A stretch of DNA of 64,000 bases from Schaalia sp. 19OD2882. Its GTDB lineage: Bacteria > Actinomycetota > Actinomycetes > Actinomycetales > Actinomycetaceae. Every line of letters starts with the position of its first letter. The stretch's first letter is position 1. The notes under the pieces are model-generated. The model was not told where the DNA came from and ran no database searches. It was given only the letters and a program-made list of their open reading frames with translations. Position numbers and translations under genes: made by a program. The stretch lies in NCBI RefSeq assembly GCF_018986735.1, contig NZ_CP065521.1, forward strand, positions 2,499,836 through 2,563,835. Reading direction: 5' to 3'. This document shows, in pieces, positions 10,401 to 19,234 of this stretch.

Positions 10401-10583
10401 CGCTAGCGGGACCTCGGATCGCGCTCGCCTATGTCACTGCCTTTCTGGGTTGTCACACGCCTGGCAGAAGAGTTCAGAGCGAGTCCTTTCGCAGGATGTA
10501 GGGGTTCTCTCGCATTACTGACCGGATGGGTCCAGCCGACAGCGCAGTTTGATCGGCAAGTCTCCTGTGACTAGCCTGAGGGT

Positions 10584-11282
10584 ATGAGCAATGATCGTAA
10601 CAAACGCCCAAGCCGAGGGGAAGAGATTGCCTTCCTTGCCATGGAGCATGTTCTTGGCGTCGAGATCAAACTTGCTGATGCCGGCGCTGGAGACAAGATG
10701 CCGGATGGTGTCTGGGTATATCCAGATGATGGAGACAAACGAGCCATTGTTGAGATCACCTCACCACCTGACACAGAATATATGAAGAGTTGTGCGGAAG
10801 CCAAGAGGACTGGTGAACACCATATTGAGAGCGGATCGATAACATTATGCCCGGGCGGACTTGCGCAAGCATTAACCGAAATACTCTCGAAGGACTGGGC
10901 TACAGAGAATTTCGACAAGCTCTTGGCGCAGCCGGCCGATGAGCGACACCTCTTTCTGTCCGGCCTGAGCTACAGGAACCAGTTCTACTTCCACCTACTT
11001 TCCGAGAAATGTGACGACGGAATTGAGCAGGTCGGCGACCTTGTTCTGCCCGAGGGAATCTCGGATGTCTGGTTCGCTGGTTATTCGACACGTCATCATC
11101 TGCAACGGGACACGTTTGACCTTTACTTCACAAGGTTCCAAGTGTCATCGGGCTGGCACTGCCACAAGGTGCTTATTCGGGAGCAGCACTTGCCATCGCC
11201 GGAGCCAAGCATGGCCGATGACTGGTTTCCCAAGCACTTGCGACAGCCAAAGGACCGAATGATTAGGCACCCAAATTACTGA
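10584..11282 (+). CDS. Uncharacterised protein with a nuclease-like motif
   Basis: An intact 232-residue soluble protein, the only undamaged gene between two ISL3 relics. GAGGG sits just before the ATG. The N-terminal part contains DKMPDGVWVYPDDGDKRAIV then EITSPPD: an Asp followed about 12 residues later by a V-E-I strand, loosely like the PD-(D/E)XK core but with Thr where Lys is expected. The rest (ERHLFLSGLSYRNQFYFHLL, VWFAGYSTRHHLQRDTFDLY) is rich in aromatic residues. Its composition is lower in GC than the flanking chromosome, suggesting transfer. It could be a defence or toxin-related protein; the function is unknown. Confidence 0.6.
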   Translation: MSNDRNKRPSRGEEIAFLAMEHVLGVEIKLADAGAGDKMPDGVWVYPDDGDKRAIVEITSPPDTEYMKSCAEAKRTGEHHIESGSITLCPGGLAQALTEILSKDWATENFDKLLAQPADERHLFLSGLSYRNQFYFHLLSEKCDDGIEQVGDLVLPEGISDVWFAGYSTRHHLQRDTFDLYFTRFQVSSGWHCHKVLIREQHLPSPEPSMADDWFPKHLRQPKDRMIRHPNY

Positions 11283-11309
11283 GGTTGATTCGAACACCCT
11301 CACGTAATC

Positions 11310-12460
11310 ACTTGGCAGCACAACAGAGCCTTCACGCAACAAGACTTTGCTGGCTCTTCGCGACTCGCAGTTTGGTTGGGGGTCCGAGGCCTCCCGTTTC
11401 CAGGAGCGGTCTGGCATTGCAGTGGGTGAGCTTGCGGAAGCTGAAGGCTGAACTGTGTAGGTGTTCGAGCCGGCCATGATCGCCTCGGTGAGGCTGTTGG
11501 AAGCGCAAGACCGGTCGAAGTGGATGGAGATGTCTGTGGCACCTTTGTTCAGGGTTCGGTCGAGTACTATGACTCCACGCAGGGTGGAGGGCACGCCGCT
11601 GCCGATGGCGACGATGAGGGCCTGCGTGAGTCCGCACCCCTTGGCAAGGCGGGGTGACCGATAGGCCGTGATCATCTACTGGTCGACGCTTCAGAAGGCT
11701 TCAACCTCAATGTGGCGGTCAGTGGTGAACAACATGGCCAGGCGGGTCTTCTGCCCGGTGGTGAGGAGCTCAAGGCTGGTGCGCAGCATCCGGCGGGCCC
11801 GGTACGGCGGAACACAATCGCGAGCATGGTGGCCATGAAGCTGCTGCCGGGCACGTTGCCAACAGTGGTCGAGTGGGCGACCAGCCAACCGGACTACTTG
11901 GACCGGAACGCGTACGGGGGTGGCGGCCTTGGAGCCCGTGAAGGCATCCATTGCGACAACCTCCACTGCGGTCCGCCAAGCTTGCGGGCGGGCGGTGAGC
12001 CAAGTCTTGATCGCTTGCTTTGGAATTGGAATGGTCTTCGACCATGCCAACAGGCGAGCCGGGCCGGTCTCATTCCTGATTGGGGTGAAGTCGATGACCC
12101 CCGATGACGTACTTGTCACCTCAACGGGTGCCTCGCCACACATGTCCGCATTTGCTACAGCGCTAACGGAGCATGGTGACCAACAAGACGCCCGGCAGGC
12201 AAACGAACGGCTCGTACGCCATGCGGTCTCCCGGCAGACCGCTCTGGCAGTCACACCGCCGACATCACTCGCCGCGTTTGAGGACTCGGCGAATAAGCAC
12301 CACCTGATTCGGCTCGATCCGGTGGCCGACCGACGACCTCCAAGCCAAGCCCGTCTAGGCGAGTTAGCGTACTCAGGTCGAGACGAACGAAGGTAGCGTT
12401 GGGCAGCGTCGAGGTCTTCCAGATGAGCGGTGTGAGAACTTCCACCCTTGAACCCTCATC
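11310..12460 (-). mobile_element. ISL3-family transposase relic (minus strand)
   Basis: From high to low coordinates the minus strand gives LTRLDGLGLEVVGR (N-terminus, about 12350), WLTARPQAWRTAVEVVAMD (about 11950), a degraded VRLAG block, LLTTGQKTRLAMLF (about 11740), NKGATDISIHFDR with SLTEAI, and GRLEHLHSSAFSFRKLTH with RPLLETGG (about 11430). These are ISL3 blocks in the right order but in changing frames. It represents nearly the whole length of a dead transposase, from a different ISL3 member than the 9531-10400 copy. Confidence 0.65.
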
Positions 12461-12528
12461 CACAGACCGACACACCCGCCCAGACCATTACCTCTACACC
12501 CTCAACCGCCAGAAGCAGTCTCACCTGA

Positions 12529-12741
12529 GTGTTCGGGGATAACTCAGACAATTCTTGTACTGAAACCCCAAACCTCCTGGAGGACCTGGAGAAAGGCACC
12601 ATCGGCCCGGTCCACTTCTGGGTGCACAGCGATGACAAGATCGTGGAGATTGGGCTCCCCTTGGATGAAGGAAGGTCCGATGAGATCTTGGCCAACCACC
12701 CACGGGCACCAAGGCATGGAAGGTCAAGCACGCAGATCTGA
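12529..12741 (+). CDS. Small hypothetical protein
   Basis: A 70-residue frame with a GTG start. Its centre, LLEDLEKGTIGPVHFWVHSD then KIVEIGLPLDEGRSDEILAN, has the alternating pattern of a folded protein. It has no recognised family, and the start context is poor. It may be the internal part of a broken gene, given the damaged surroundings. Confidence 0.3.
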   Translation: MFGDNSDNSCTETPNLLEDLEKGTIGPVHFWVHSDDKIVEIGLPLDEGRSDEILANHPRAPRHGRSSTQI

Positions 12742-12923
12742 GGCGAGTCGGCCTCGATCATGCTGGGACACGGCTACCTGACATGGGGCACGGATGGCGC
12801 CGCCCTCGCGACTGCAGACAGTGTCCACCCGTCTCCCGCGTCCTTGCTGCACAAGACCCTGCCCTTCGCACAGAACCTCGGTCCAAACCGGAACCCGGCG
12901 AAGGGCGTGTCACCGGCTTCTCA

Positions 12924-13055
12924 GTGAACGAAGTGCACGCCGTCGCCCTGGACCTGATTCGAGCCTTCAACGAGAGCGACCCGGGTTGCGCCGAGGACGG
13001 CCGCTTCTGGAACGAGATCGCCTGGGACGTGTCGATCGCCAGTTGGTCATCTCGA
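12924..13055 (+). pseudogene. Truncated second copy of the SUKH-4-like C-terminus
   Basis: It reads LDLIRAFNESDPGCAEDGRF then WNEIAWDVSIASWSS. This is closely similar to the last 45 residues of the SUKH-4-like protein at 7295-7798 (LLRTFEEIDPGCADDDRFW, SEIAWDVSMGSWSS). The upstream domain is missing and the frame runs into the antisense of the neighbouring SDR gene. It is probably the product of duplication and recombination in the immunity cluster. Confidence 0.55.
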
Positions 13056-13885
13056 CCTGGAGGTGTGAGCCTCACGAACCGCATCCGGCCCGCCAGCGCG
13101 CGAACCGCCCTCGCTGTTGAGGACCTGTCCGGTCATCCATCGCCCCTCGTCGCTGACCAGCCATTCGATGAGGCGCGCCGGGTCGTCGGGCCGGCCCACG
13201 CGCCCCATCGGGAACATGGGCTCGATCATCGCCCACGTGTCGGCGTCCATCCAGCCGGTGTCGACGGGCCCCGGATTCACGCAGTTCACCGTGATCCCCC
13301 GGTCGGCCAGTTGATCGGCCAAGGTCAGCGTGATCCCCGCGAGCGCCGCCTTCGACGCCCCGTAGGCGACCTCGCCGGGCAAGGGTCCCAGCCCTTGCCC
13401 GGAGGTCATGAGGATGACGCGCCCTCCCGCACGCCCGTCGTGCTGGCGCGCGAATTCCTGGGTCAGCAGGATCGAGGATCTGGCGTTGACGGCCCAGTGG
13501 GTGTCGAGCATCCGGGCGTCCAATTCGCCCAGCGCTCCGTCGCCTCCAGACCGTGCGTGGTTGCACACGAGGATGTCCACATGGCCGAATTCCGAGGTGG
13601 CCCGGCCCATGAGGGCCTCGGGGCGTCGGCCTCGGCCAGGTCCGCGGCGACGTCGACCACCCGCTGGTCGGGCCGCGAACATGCCGCCTTCACCTGGGCG
13701 ACGAGGGCGTCCAGGTCGTCCCCTCCCCACGGTTGGTCGAGGTCGTGGGGGCGATGGTGTGCCAGGACGAGGTCGACGCCGCGCGCGGCCAGACGAGTGG
13801 CCACGGCGAATCCGATGCCCTTTCTGCGGCCCACGCCCGTGACGAGGGCGACCCTGCCGTCCAGCGTGTTCTCAGCTGCGTTCAT
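13047..13885 (-). pseudogene. SDR-family oxidoreductase, frameshifted
   Basis: A short-chain dehydrogenase of the FabG type. The N-terminal frame has the NAD(P)-binding GRVALVTGVGRRKGIGFAVA (TGxxxGIG). After a frameshift at about 13620 the second frame continues with GHVDILVCNHA (NNAG-like), the catalytic Ser region VILMTSGQGLG, YGASKAALAG (YxxxK) and VNCVNPGPVDTGWM. All catalytic blocks are present, so one base restores a normal 279-residue enzyme. The break could be real or a sequencing error. The substrate cannot be told from sequence. Confidence 0.75.
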
Positions 13886-14084
13886 ACTTCGACCCTGGCG
13901 GCGCCGCAGGCGACGGCGGGCCCGTTCTTCGGTCGGTCGCGACGATGCGCCCACTGCTACCGACTGTGTGACGCTCATGTCGACGTTGTGACCCACGAGC
14001 CGACGTCGCAACGTCGGCACGAAGACAGCAACGTCGGCACGAAGACATCAGCATCGATCGGACGAGCCCGAAGATTCGCCGTCG
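13886..14084. promoter_or_regulatory. Upstream region of the SDR gene with direct and inverted repeats
   Basis: This holds a perfect 20-base tandem duplication (14008-14027 and 14028-14047), each unit containing CAACGTCGGCACGAAGAC. A nearby CGACGTTG at 13981-13988 is the inverted partner of CAACGTCG. Such an arrangement upstream of a gene is operator-like, but no regulator gene lies beside it. Confidence 0.45.
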
Positions 14085-15071
14085 TCACGCCCGCGCCGGC
14101 CGTTCCTCCGCATTCTCGGACCCGATCGGGTACGAGGGCGAGGCGAGCGCCCTCGACCTCAACACCTCCCACGCTTCTCCGGGCATCCCACTGCGACGCC
14201 GGACGCCCTCGAAGAAGCGGTCGATGGCCACCATCTCCTCGGGAGCATGCTCGCAGTGGTCACTGGCCATGAGTGCACCGATCGGAGTCTTCACCAGCCC
14301 CCATGCGAGGGCGTGCAGTGCTCGGCGGCGCCACCCTGTCCTGCCTCCGACCGGGCTTGCGGGGCCCATCCGCACTCCGCAGCGGCGCAGCATCTGGTAC
14401 CCCTCGGACACGGCCTCCAGCACCCGGCCGATGTCCTTCCAGGTGGCGCGGGTCAGCCGGTAGCCTGTGGACCAGCACAGATGGACCACAGGGATGATTT
14501 GCGCCAGGTGCTGCTTGAGCCAGGCGTCCATGTTCGGCTCCCACGTGAGGCGGCACCCCGCCCCACGGAAGGCGGATTCGACCAGGGGCCGAACGGCCGG
14601 ATCGCACTGTCCCCGCAGCGGGCCGACGACCAGCGGCAGACCCCAGTGGATGGAAACGACCCTGTTTGCCTCACGTCTGCCCGCGGTGAGCTGGAAACCG
14701 AAGAGGACGCTCCTGCCAGGGCCGCCGGCTTTCATCGCCTCCAGCGCCTTCTCTCCCTCGGGATTGTTCCCGATGAAGAGCACAGTGGGGCTCGCATTCG
14801 CCGCGACGACGGGAACCACAGAGCCCAGCTGGGTCCACTGCATGGCGACCAGGAGCAGGTCGTAGCGGTCGTTCGGCGCCAAGGAGTCGATGACTCGAAG
14901 ACGATCCACCGTCGTGCGCAACTGCGCCCAGTGTCTGATCCGCAGGCCGTCGCTCTCCAGGGTCTCCTTCCACGGTCCTCGCGCAAGGACGATGACGTCA
15001 TGGCCCGCCCTGGCCAGGGTGTGCGCCGTCAGCGCTCCGATCACTCCGCATCCGAACACCAGAACCCTCAT
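14085..15071 (-). CDS. Ketopantoate reductase-like dehydrogenase
   Basis: A 328-residue protein starting at MRVLVFGCGVIGALTAHTL, which shows the N-terminal GxGxxG dinucleotide-binding motif of the ketopantoate reductase (PanE/ApbA) family. Later blocks include LLLVAMQWTQL and VLFIGNNPEGEKAL. The conserved mid-protein Lys/Asn/Ser set of true PanE is not clear, and the C-terminal half (WLKQHLAQIIPVVHLCWSTG) is divergent. It is therefore better called a family member than PanE itself. The start at 15071 was chosen because the fold begins there; the frame stays open 48 bases further upstream. It diverges from nrdH. Confidence 0.65.
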   Translation of the reverse strand: MRVLVFGCGVIGALTAHTLARAGHDVIVLARGPWKETLESDGLRIRHWAQLRTTVDRLRVIDSLAPNDRYDLLLVAMQWTQLGSVVPVVAANASPTVLFIGNNPEGEKALEAMKAGGPGRSVLFGFQLTAGRREANRVVSIHWGLPLVVGPLRGQCDPAVRPLVESAFRGAGCRLTWEPNMDAWLKQHLAQIIPVVHLCWSTGYRLTRATWKDIGRVLEAVSEGYQMLRRCGVRMGPASPVGGRTGWRRRALHALAWGLVKTPIGALMASDHCEHAPEEMVAIDRFFEGVRRRSGMPGEAWEVLRSRALASPSYPIGSENAEERPARA

Positions 15072-15158
15072 GTCCCCAGTGTTCCAGCGGCCCACCCGCG
15101 ACGCGCGGTGTCCGAACATCTCGCCCTGACCCCGACATCCAGTGCCCCTCGGGCGCCC

Positions 15159-15180
15159 GCACCCCTACATGTGGGGGTGC
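15159..15180. promoter_or_regulatory. Inverted repeat between divergent genes
   Basis: GCACCCCTACA and TGTGGGGGTGC form an 11-base dyad with one mismatch and no loop. It lies about 90 bases upstream of the ketopantoate reductase-like start, so it is more likely an operator than a terminator. Confidence 0.35.
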
Positions 15181-15388
15181 GACACGCCGATCTCGCACGC
15201 AAGTTTCTTGGACCGCGAAGCGTGATCCGGGCGTTTCCTCCACACCTTGTGCACGGCTGCGCCCACAATTGCACCGGGCGTCCTCCCGCATGATCCTCGG
15301 CCTCGCAAGGCCTCCAGAACCTCCCGCCCGGGCCCCGTCCACACCCCTTCCACAGGGCCTGTGCGGGACGTGTCACCGGACACACTCG

Positions 15389-15436
15389 CCACTACATCTT
15401 GGGGTCCGAGCCGACTTCAGCCACAAGGTGTAGTGT
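15389..15436 (+). promoter_or_regulatory. Pair of NrdR boxes upstream of nrdHIE
   Basis: Box 1 (15389-15404) reads CCACTACATCTTGGGG. Box 2 (15421-15436) reads CCACAAGGTGTAGTGT, whose reverse complement is ACACTACACCTTGTGG. Both fit the actinobacterial NrdR pattern (CACTAnATCTTGTG). Their centres are 32 bases apart, three helical turns, which is the usual spacing for this ATP/dATP-sensing repressor of ribonucleotide reductase genes. No nrdR gene lies in the window. Confidence 0.7.
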
Positions 15437-15556
15437 TGTCACACGTCGCCGGCGCAGCCCGTACCGAGCGAATGACACACACGTGATTACACGGATGTCA
15501 CCCGGCCCGCGCGCCGGATGACACGCCCCCCACAAGAGCCGAGAAGAGGTCCTGCG

Positions 15557-15820
15557 ATGACGATCACCGTCTACTCCAAGCCCCGCTGCCCCCAGTGCGA
15601 CGCCACCTACCGCGTCCTGGACAAGCAGGGCATCGAGTACACCTCCGTCGACGTCTCCCAGGACTCCGACGCGCTGGAGTACATCAAGGGCCTGGGCCAC
15701 CAGCAGGCGCCCGTCGTCGTGGCAGGCGACGACCACTGGAGCGGCTTCCGCCCCGACCGCATCAAAGCCGCCATCGCGCAGATGGGCCAGTCCGCCGGGC
15801 GCCTGGTCGCACAGGCCTGA
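15557..15820 (+). CDS. nrdH: NrdH redoxin
   Basis: An 87-residue glutaredoxin-like electron donor for class Ib ribonucleotide reductase. The redox motif CPQC is at residues 11-14 and the C-terminal GxHWSGFRPDRI block is typical of NrdH, which is reduced by thioredoxin reductase. The ATG at 15557 was chosen over an in-frame upstream start because it follows GAGAAGAGG and gives the family length. It is the first gene of nrdHIE, behind a pair of NrdR boxes. Confidence 0.93.
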   Translation: MTITVYSKPRCPQCDATYRVLDKQGIEYTSVDVSQDSDALEYIKGLGHQQAPVVVAGDDHWSGFRPDRIKAAIAQMGQSAGRLVAQA

Positions 15821-15841
15821 GTCCGCGCACGGCGCGCCGCT

Positions 15842-15867
15842 CCGCCCTCGTCCCCCGACGAGGGCGG
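15842..15867. terminator. Perfect 11-base hairpin between nrdH and nrdI
   Basis: CCGCCCTCGTC and GACGAGGGCGG pair perfectly around a CCCC loop. There is no T-tract. It may attenuate or process the nrdH-nrdI transcript. The arm is also a version of the GACGAGGGCGGGGC motif found in other intergenic gaps of this window. Confidence 0.5.
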
Positions 15868-15928
15868 CCGCATGCCCAGCCGACACCACCCTCCACAACG
15901 ACGCCCAGGACGAAGGAAGGGAACCGAC

Positions 15929-16345
15929 ATGGTCAACGTCGTCTACTTCTCCTCCGCGACGGGCAACACCCGCCGCTTCGTCGACAAGGTCGGACACCCC
16001 GCCCAGCGGATCCCCCTTCTGCCCAGTGAAGAGTTCCTGCACGTCAACCAGCCCTACGTGCTCATCGTCCCCACCTACGGGGGCGGGAACACCAAAGGTG
16101 CCGTGCCCAGGCAGGTCATCAAATTCCTCAACGACCCGGACAACCGCGCCCTGTGCATGGGTGTGATCTCCGCCGGAAACACGAACTTCGGCGCGGCATA
16201 CTGTCTGGCGGGCGACATCATCGCCGCAAAATTGGGTGTTCCCCACATGTACAAGTTCGAGCTCCTCGGAACGGCCGAGGACGTCTCACGAGTTCGCGAA
16301 GGACTGAGCGAGTTTTGGCAGAGAATCTCACCGACACCGGCGTAG
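15929..16345 (+). CDS. nrdI: NrdI flavodoxin-like protein
   Basis: A 138-residue flavodoxin-like FMN protein that helps to assemble the dimanganese-tyrosyl cofactor of NrdF. It starts [18 protein letters not shown], with the phosphate-binding loop SATGNTRR, and has [16 protein letters not shown] and [10 protein letters not shown], the standard NrdI blocks. GAAGGAAGG precedes the ATG. It lies 108 bases after nrdH, and its 3' end overlaps the nrdE start by 31 bases, suggesting coupled translation. Confidence 0.93.
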   Translation: MVNVVYFSSATGNTRRFVDKVGHPAQRIPLLPSEEFLHVNQPYVLIVPTYGGGNTKGAVPRQVIKFLNDPDNRALCMGVISAGNTNFGAAYCLAGDIIAAKLGVPHMYKFELLGTAEDVSRVREGLSEFWQRISPTPA

Positions 16346-18471
16346 AGCCCGCCCCCAGCCCGGAGCTGGACTACCACGCGCTCAACGCGCAGCTGAACCT
16401 GTACGACGCCGACGGCCGCATCCAATTCGACGCCGACCGCCGCGCCGCACGCCAGTACTTCCTCACCCACGTCAACCAGAACACCGTGTACTTCCACGAC
16501 CTGGAGGAAAAACTCGAGTACCTGGTCACCGAGGGCTACTACGAGAAGCAAGTCCTGGACCAGTACGACTTCGCCGACATCAAGGCCCTGTACAAGCAGG
16601 CCTACGCCCACAAGTTCCGCTTCCCCACCTTCTTGGGCGCCTTCAAGTACTACACGTCCTACACGCTCAAGACCTTCGACGGCACCCGCTACCTGGAGCG
16701 CTACGAAGACCGCATCACCATGGTCGCCATGTACTTGGCGCGCGGCGACGTGAAGCTGGCCCGGATCTTGGTCGACGAGATCATGACCGGCCGCTTCCAG
16801 CCGGCCACCCCGACTTTCCTCAACGCCGGCAAGGCCGCCCGCGGCGAGCTGGTCTCCTGCTTCCTGCTGCGCATCGAGGACAACATGGAGTCCATCGCCC
16901 GCGGCATCAACTCCGCCCTGCAGCTGTCCAAGCGCGGCGGCGGCGTGGCCCTGTCGCTGACCAACCTGCGCGAGGCCGGCGCCCCCATCAAGAAGATCCA
17001 GAACCAGTCCAGCGGCGTCATCCCCGTCATGAAACTGCTGGAGGACTCCTTCTCCTACGCCAACCAGCTGGGTGCCCGCCAGGGCGCGGGCGCCGTGTAC
17101 CTGCACGCCCACCACCCGGACATCATGGCGTTCCTGGACACCAAGCGTGAGAACGCCGACGAGAAGATCCGCATCAAGACCCTCTCCCTGGGCGTCGTCA
17201 TCCCCGACATCACCTTCGAGTTGGCCAAGCGCAACGAGGACATGTACCTGTTCAGCCCCTACGACGTCGAACGCGTCTACGGGGTGCCTTTCAGCGAGAT
17301 CTCCGTGACCGAGAAGTACCAGGAGATGGTCGACGACGGGCGCATCAAGAAGAAGAAGATCAACGCCCGCCGCTTCTTCCAGACCCTGGCCGAGATCCAG
17401 TTCGAGTCCGGCTACCCGTACATCGTCTTCGAGGACACGGTGAACCGCGCCAACCCCATCAAGGGCCGCATCACCATGTCGAACCTGTGCTCGGAGATCC
17501 TGCAGGTCTCGGAGGCCTCGACCTTCAACGAGGACCTGTCCTTCAGCCATGTCGGCAAGGACATCTCCTGCAACCTGGGGTCCCTGAACGTCGCCAAGAC
17601 GATGGATTCGCCGGACTTCTCGCAAACCGTCGAGGCCGCCATCCGTGCGCTGACCGCCGTGTCGGACCTGTCGAACATCGCGTCGGCGCCGTCGATCGCC
17701 CGCGGCAACTCGATGAGCCACGCGGTGGGTCTGGGTCAGATGAACCTGCACGGCTACCTTGCCCGCGAGCGCGTCCACTACGGTTCGCCGGAGGCTCTGG
17801 ACTTCACGAACATGTACTTCATGACCGTCGCCTACGAGTGCATCAAGGCGTCGTGCGCCATCGCCCGTGAGCGCGGCGTGAGCTTCGAGGGCTTCGAGGA
17901 CTCCGCCTACGCTTCGGGCGAGTACTTCACGAAGTACATCGAGGGCATGTGGGAGCCGACCACCGAGGTGTGCCGTGCCCTGCTGGCCAAGTCCCCCATC
18001 CACGTGCCCACCCGCGAGGACTGGAAGGCGCTGGCCGCGGATGTGGCGAAGTACGGCATGTACAACCAGAACCTGCAGGCCGTGCCGCCCACCGGGTCCA
18101 TCAGCTACATCAACTACTCGACCTCGTCGATCCATCCGATCGTCTCTCGCATCGAGATCCGCAAGGAAGGCAAGATCGGCCGCGTCTACTACCCGGCGCC
18201 GTACATGACGAACGAGAACCTGGAGTTCTACCGCGACGCCTACGAGATCGGCCCGGAGCCGATCATCGACACCTACGCGGTGGCCACCCAGCACGTCGAC
18301 CAGGGCCTGTCGTTGACCCTGTTCTACCCGGACACGGTGACCACCCGCGACCTGAACAAGTCCTACATCTACGCTTGGCGCAAGGGCATCAAGACCATGT
18401 ACTACGTGCGTCTGCGACAGATGGCCCTTGAAGGCACCGAGGTCGAAGGCTGCGTGTCCTGCATGCTCTGA
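16315..18471 (+). CDS. nrdE: Class Ib ribonucleotide reductase alpha subunit
   Basis: It reduces ribonucleoside diphosphates to deoxy forms in the cytoplasm, with NrdF and NrdH. It is 718 residues, the usual length. Seen: the disulfide Cys in [10 protein letters not shown], the radical site TMSNLCSEI (Cys and Glu), the paired tyrosines of the radical path in KTMYYVRL, and the C-terminal CVSC reduced by NrdH. The start is assigned to a TTG at 16315 with AAGGA 11 bases upstream, because no ATG or GTG occurs near the family start; this places it inside nrdI. The nrdF partner is not next to it but at 39382. Confidence 0.93.
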   Translation: MAENLTDTGVEPAPSPELDYHALNAQLNLYDADGRIQFDADRRAARQYFLTHVNQNTVYFHDLEEKLEYLVTEGYYEKQVLDQYDFADIKALYKQAYAHKFRFPTFLGAFKYYTSYTLKTFDGTRYLERYEDRITMVAMYLARGDVKLARILVDEIMTGRFQPATPTFLNAGKAARGELVSCFLLRIEDNMESIARGINSALQLSKRGGGVALSLTNLREAGAPIKKIQNQSSGVIPVMKLLEDSFSYANQLGARQGAGAVYLHAHHPDIMAFLDTKRENADEKIRIKTLSLGVVIPDITFELAKRNEDMYLFSPYDVERVYGVPFSEISVTEKYQEMVDDGRIKKKKINARRFFQTLAEIQFESGYPYIVFEDTVNRANPIKGRITMSNLCSEILQVSEASTFNEDLSFSHVGKDISCNLGSLNVAKTMDSPDFSQTVEAAIRALTAVSDLSNIASAPSIARGNSMSHAVGLGQMNLHGYLARERVHYGSPEALDFTNMYFMTVAYECIKASCAIARERGVSFEGFEDSAYASGEYFTKYIEGMWEPTTEVCRALLAKSPIHVPTREDWKALAADVAKYGMYNQNLQAVPPTGSISYINYSTSSIHPIVSRIEIRKEGKIGRVYYPAPYMTNENLEFYRDAYEIGPEPIIDTYAVATQHVDQGLSLTLFYPDTVTTRDLNKSYIYAWRKGIKTMYYVRLRQMALEGTEVEGCVSCML

Positions 18472-18650
18472 CGCCCGCCCCGGTGCATCGGTCGCGCCCA
18501 TGGCATCCGGCGGGCCCGTGGCCTTTTCCAGGAGCCTCTGCACTGGCCGTTCATGGCCCGTGGGCCGCCACCACCGGGACTGCGGATGCCACCCGAGACC
18601 GCCAGGTCTTACCATTGATGTGATCACCACCGTCAACTCAGGGAGACCCG

Positions 18651-19139
18651 ATGTCCACCCCGTACTCACCCTCGTTCCCCGAGCAGCCCAACACCGGCCA
18701 GCAGCCCACCGGAGTCGACCCCTACGGCCAGACCTCCGCCCCACAGCCCACCTACGGGCAACCCGCCTACGACCAGACCGGATACGGGCAGCCCGCCTAT
18801 GGACAGCCCGTGTACGACCAGACCGGATACGGTGTTCCCTCCGCAGGTCCCGCCGAGGCCGAGACCCTGCGTTCCAACGCCACCGCCGCAATGATCCTCG
18901 GCATCTTGGGCCTGGTGCTCATCGGCTGGCTCGGCTCGATCCCCGCGTGGGTGTGGGGCAACTCGATCCTGAAGAAGGCGCAGGCCGCAGGAATCCCCGA
19001 GTCCTACGTCTCGAATGCGAAGATCGCGAAGATCACCGGCATCATCGGTGTCGTGCTGGGCGTCATCGCATTCGTGTTCGTCGTGTTCTTCGTCGGCTTG
19101 GGTGTCCTTGCCGCCCTCCTCCAGTCCAGCCAGATCTGA
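18651..19139 (+). CDS. DUF4190-type membrane protein with Pro/Gln/Tyr repeats
   Basis: 162 residues. Residues 1-70 are low-complexity, with repeats of YGQPAY and YDQTGYG. Two membrane segments follow: AAMILGILGLVLIGWLGSIP, and IIGVVLGVIAFVFVVFFVGL near the end. The pattern of a Pro-Gln-Tyr tail and two helices fits DUF4190 proteins, which are common in actinobacteria and of unknown role. GGGAG precedes the ATG. It is a single gene after nrdE, with a separate promoter likely in the 179-base gap. Confidence 0.75.
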   Translation: MSTPYSPSFPEQPNTGQQPTGVDPYGQTSAPQPTYGQPAYDQTGYGQPAYGQPVYDQTGYGVPSAGPAEAETLRSNATAAMILGILGLVLIGWLGSIPAWVWGNSILKKAQAAGIPESYVSNAKIAKITGIIGVVLGVIAFVFVVFFVGLGVLAALLQSSQI

Positions 19140-19234
19140 GCCAATCCGCATTCACACCCGCATCTGCGATCGCGCGCAAGTCTGAAAGCTGCCCCTTCCC
19201 GCCCCACCCTCCGCGCACCCCTAGGCTTGAGCCC

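Noticed and set aside
16075..18891. 938-codon minus-strand frame over nrdE
   Set aside because: Antisense shadow of nrdE; Val/Gly/Asp/His-rich composition and no recognisable domain.
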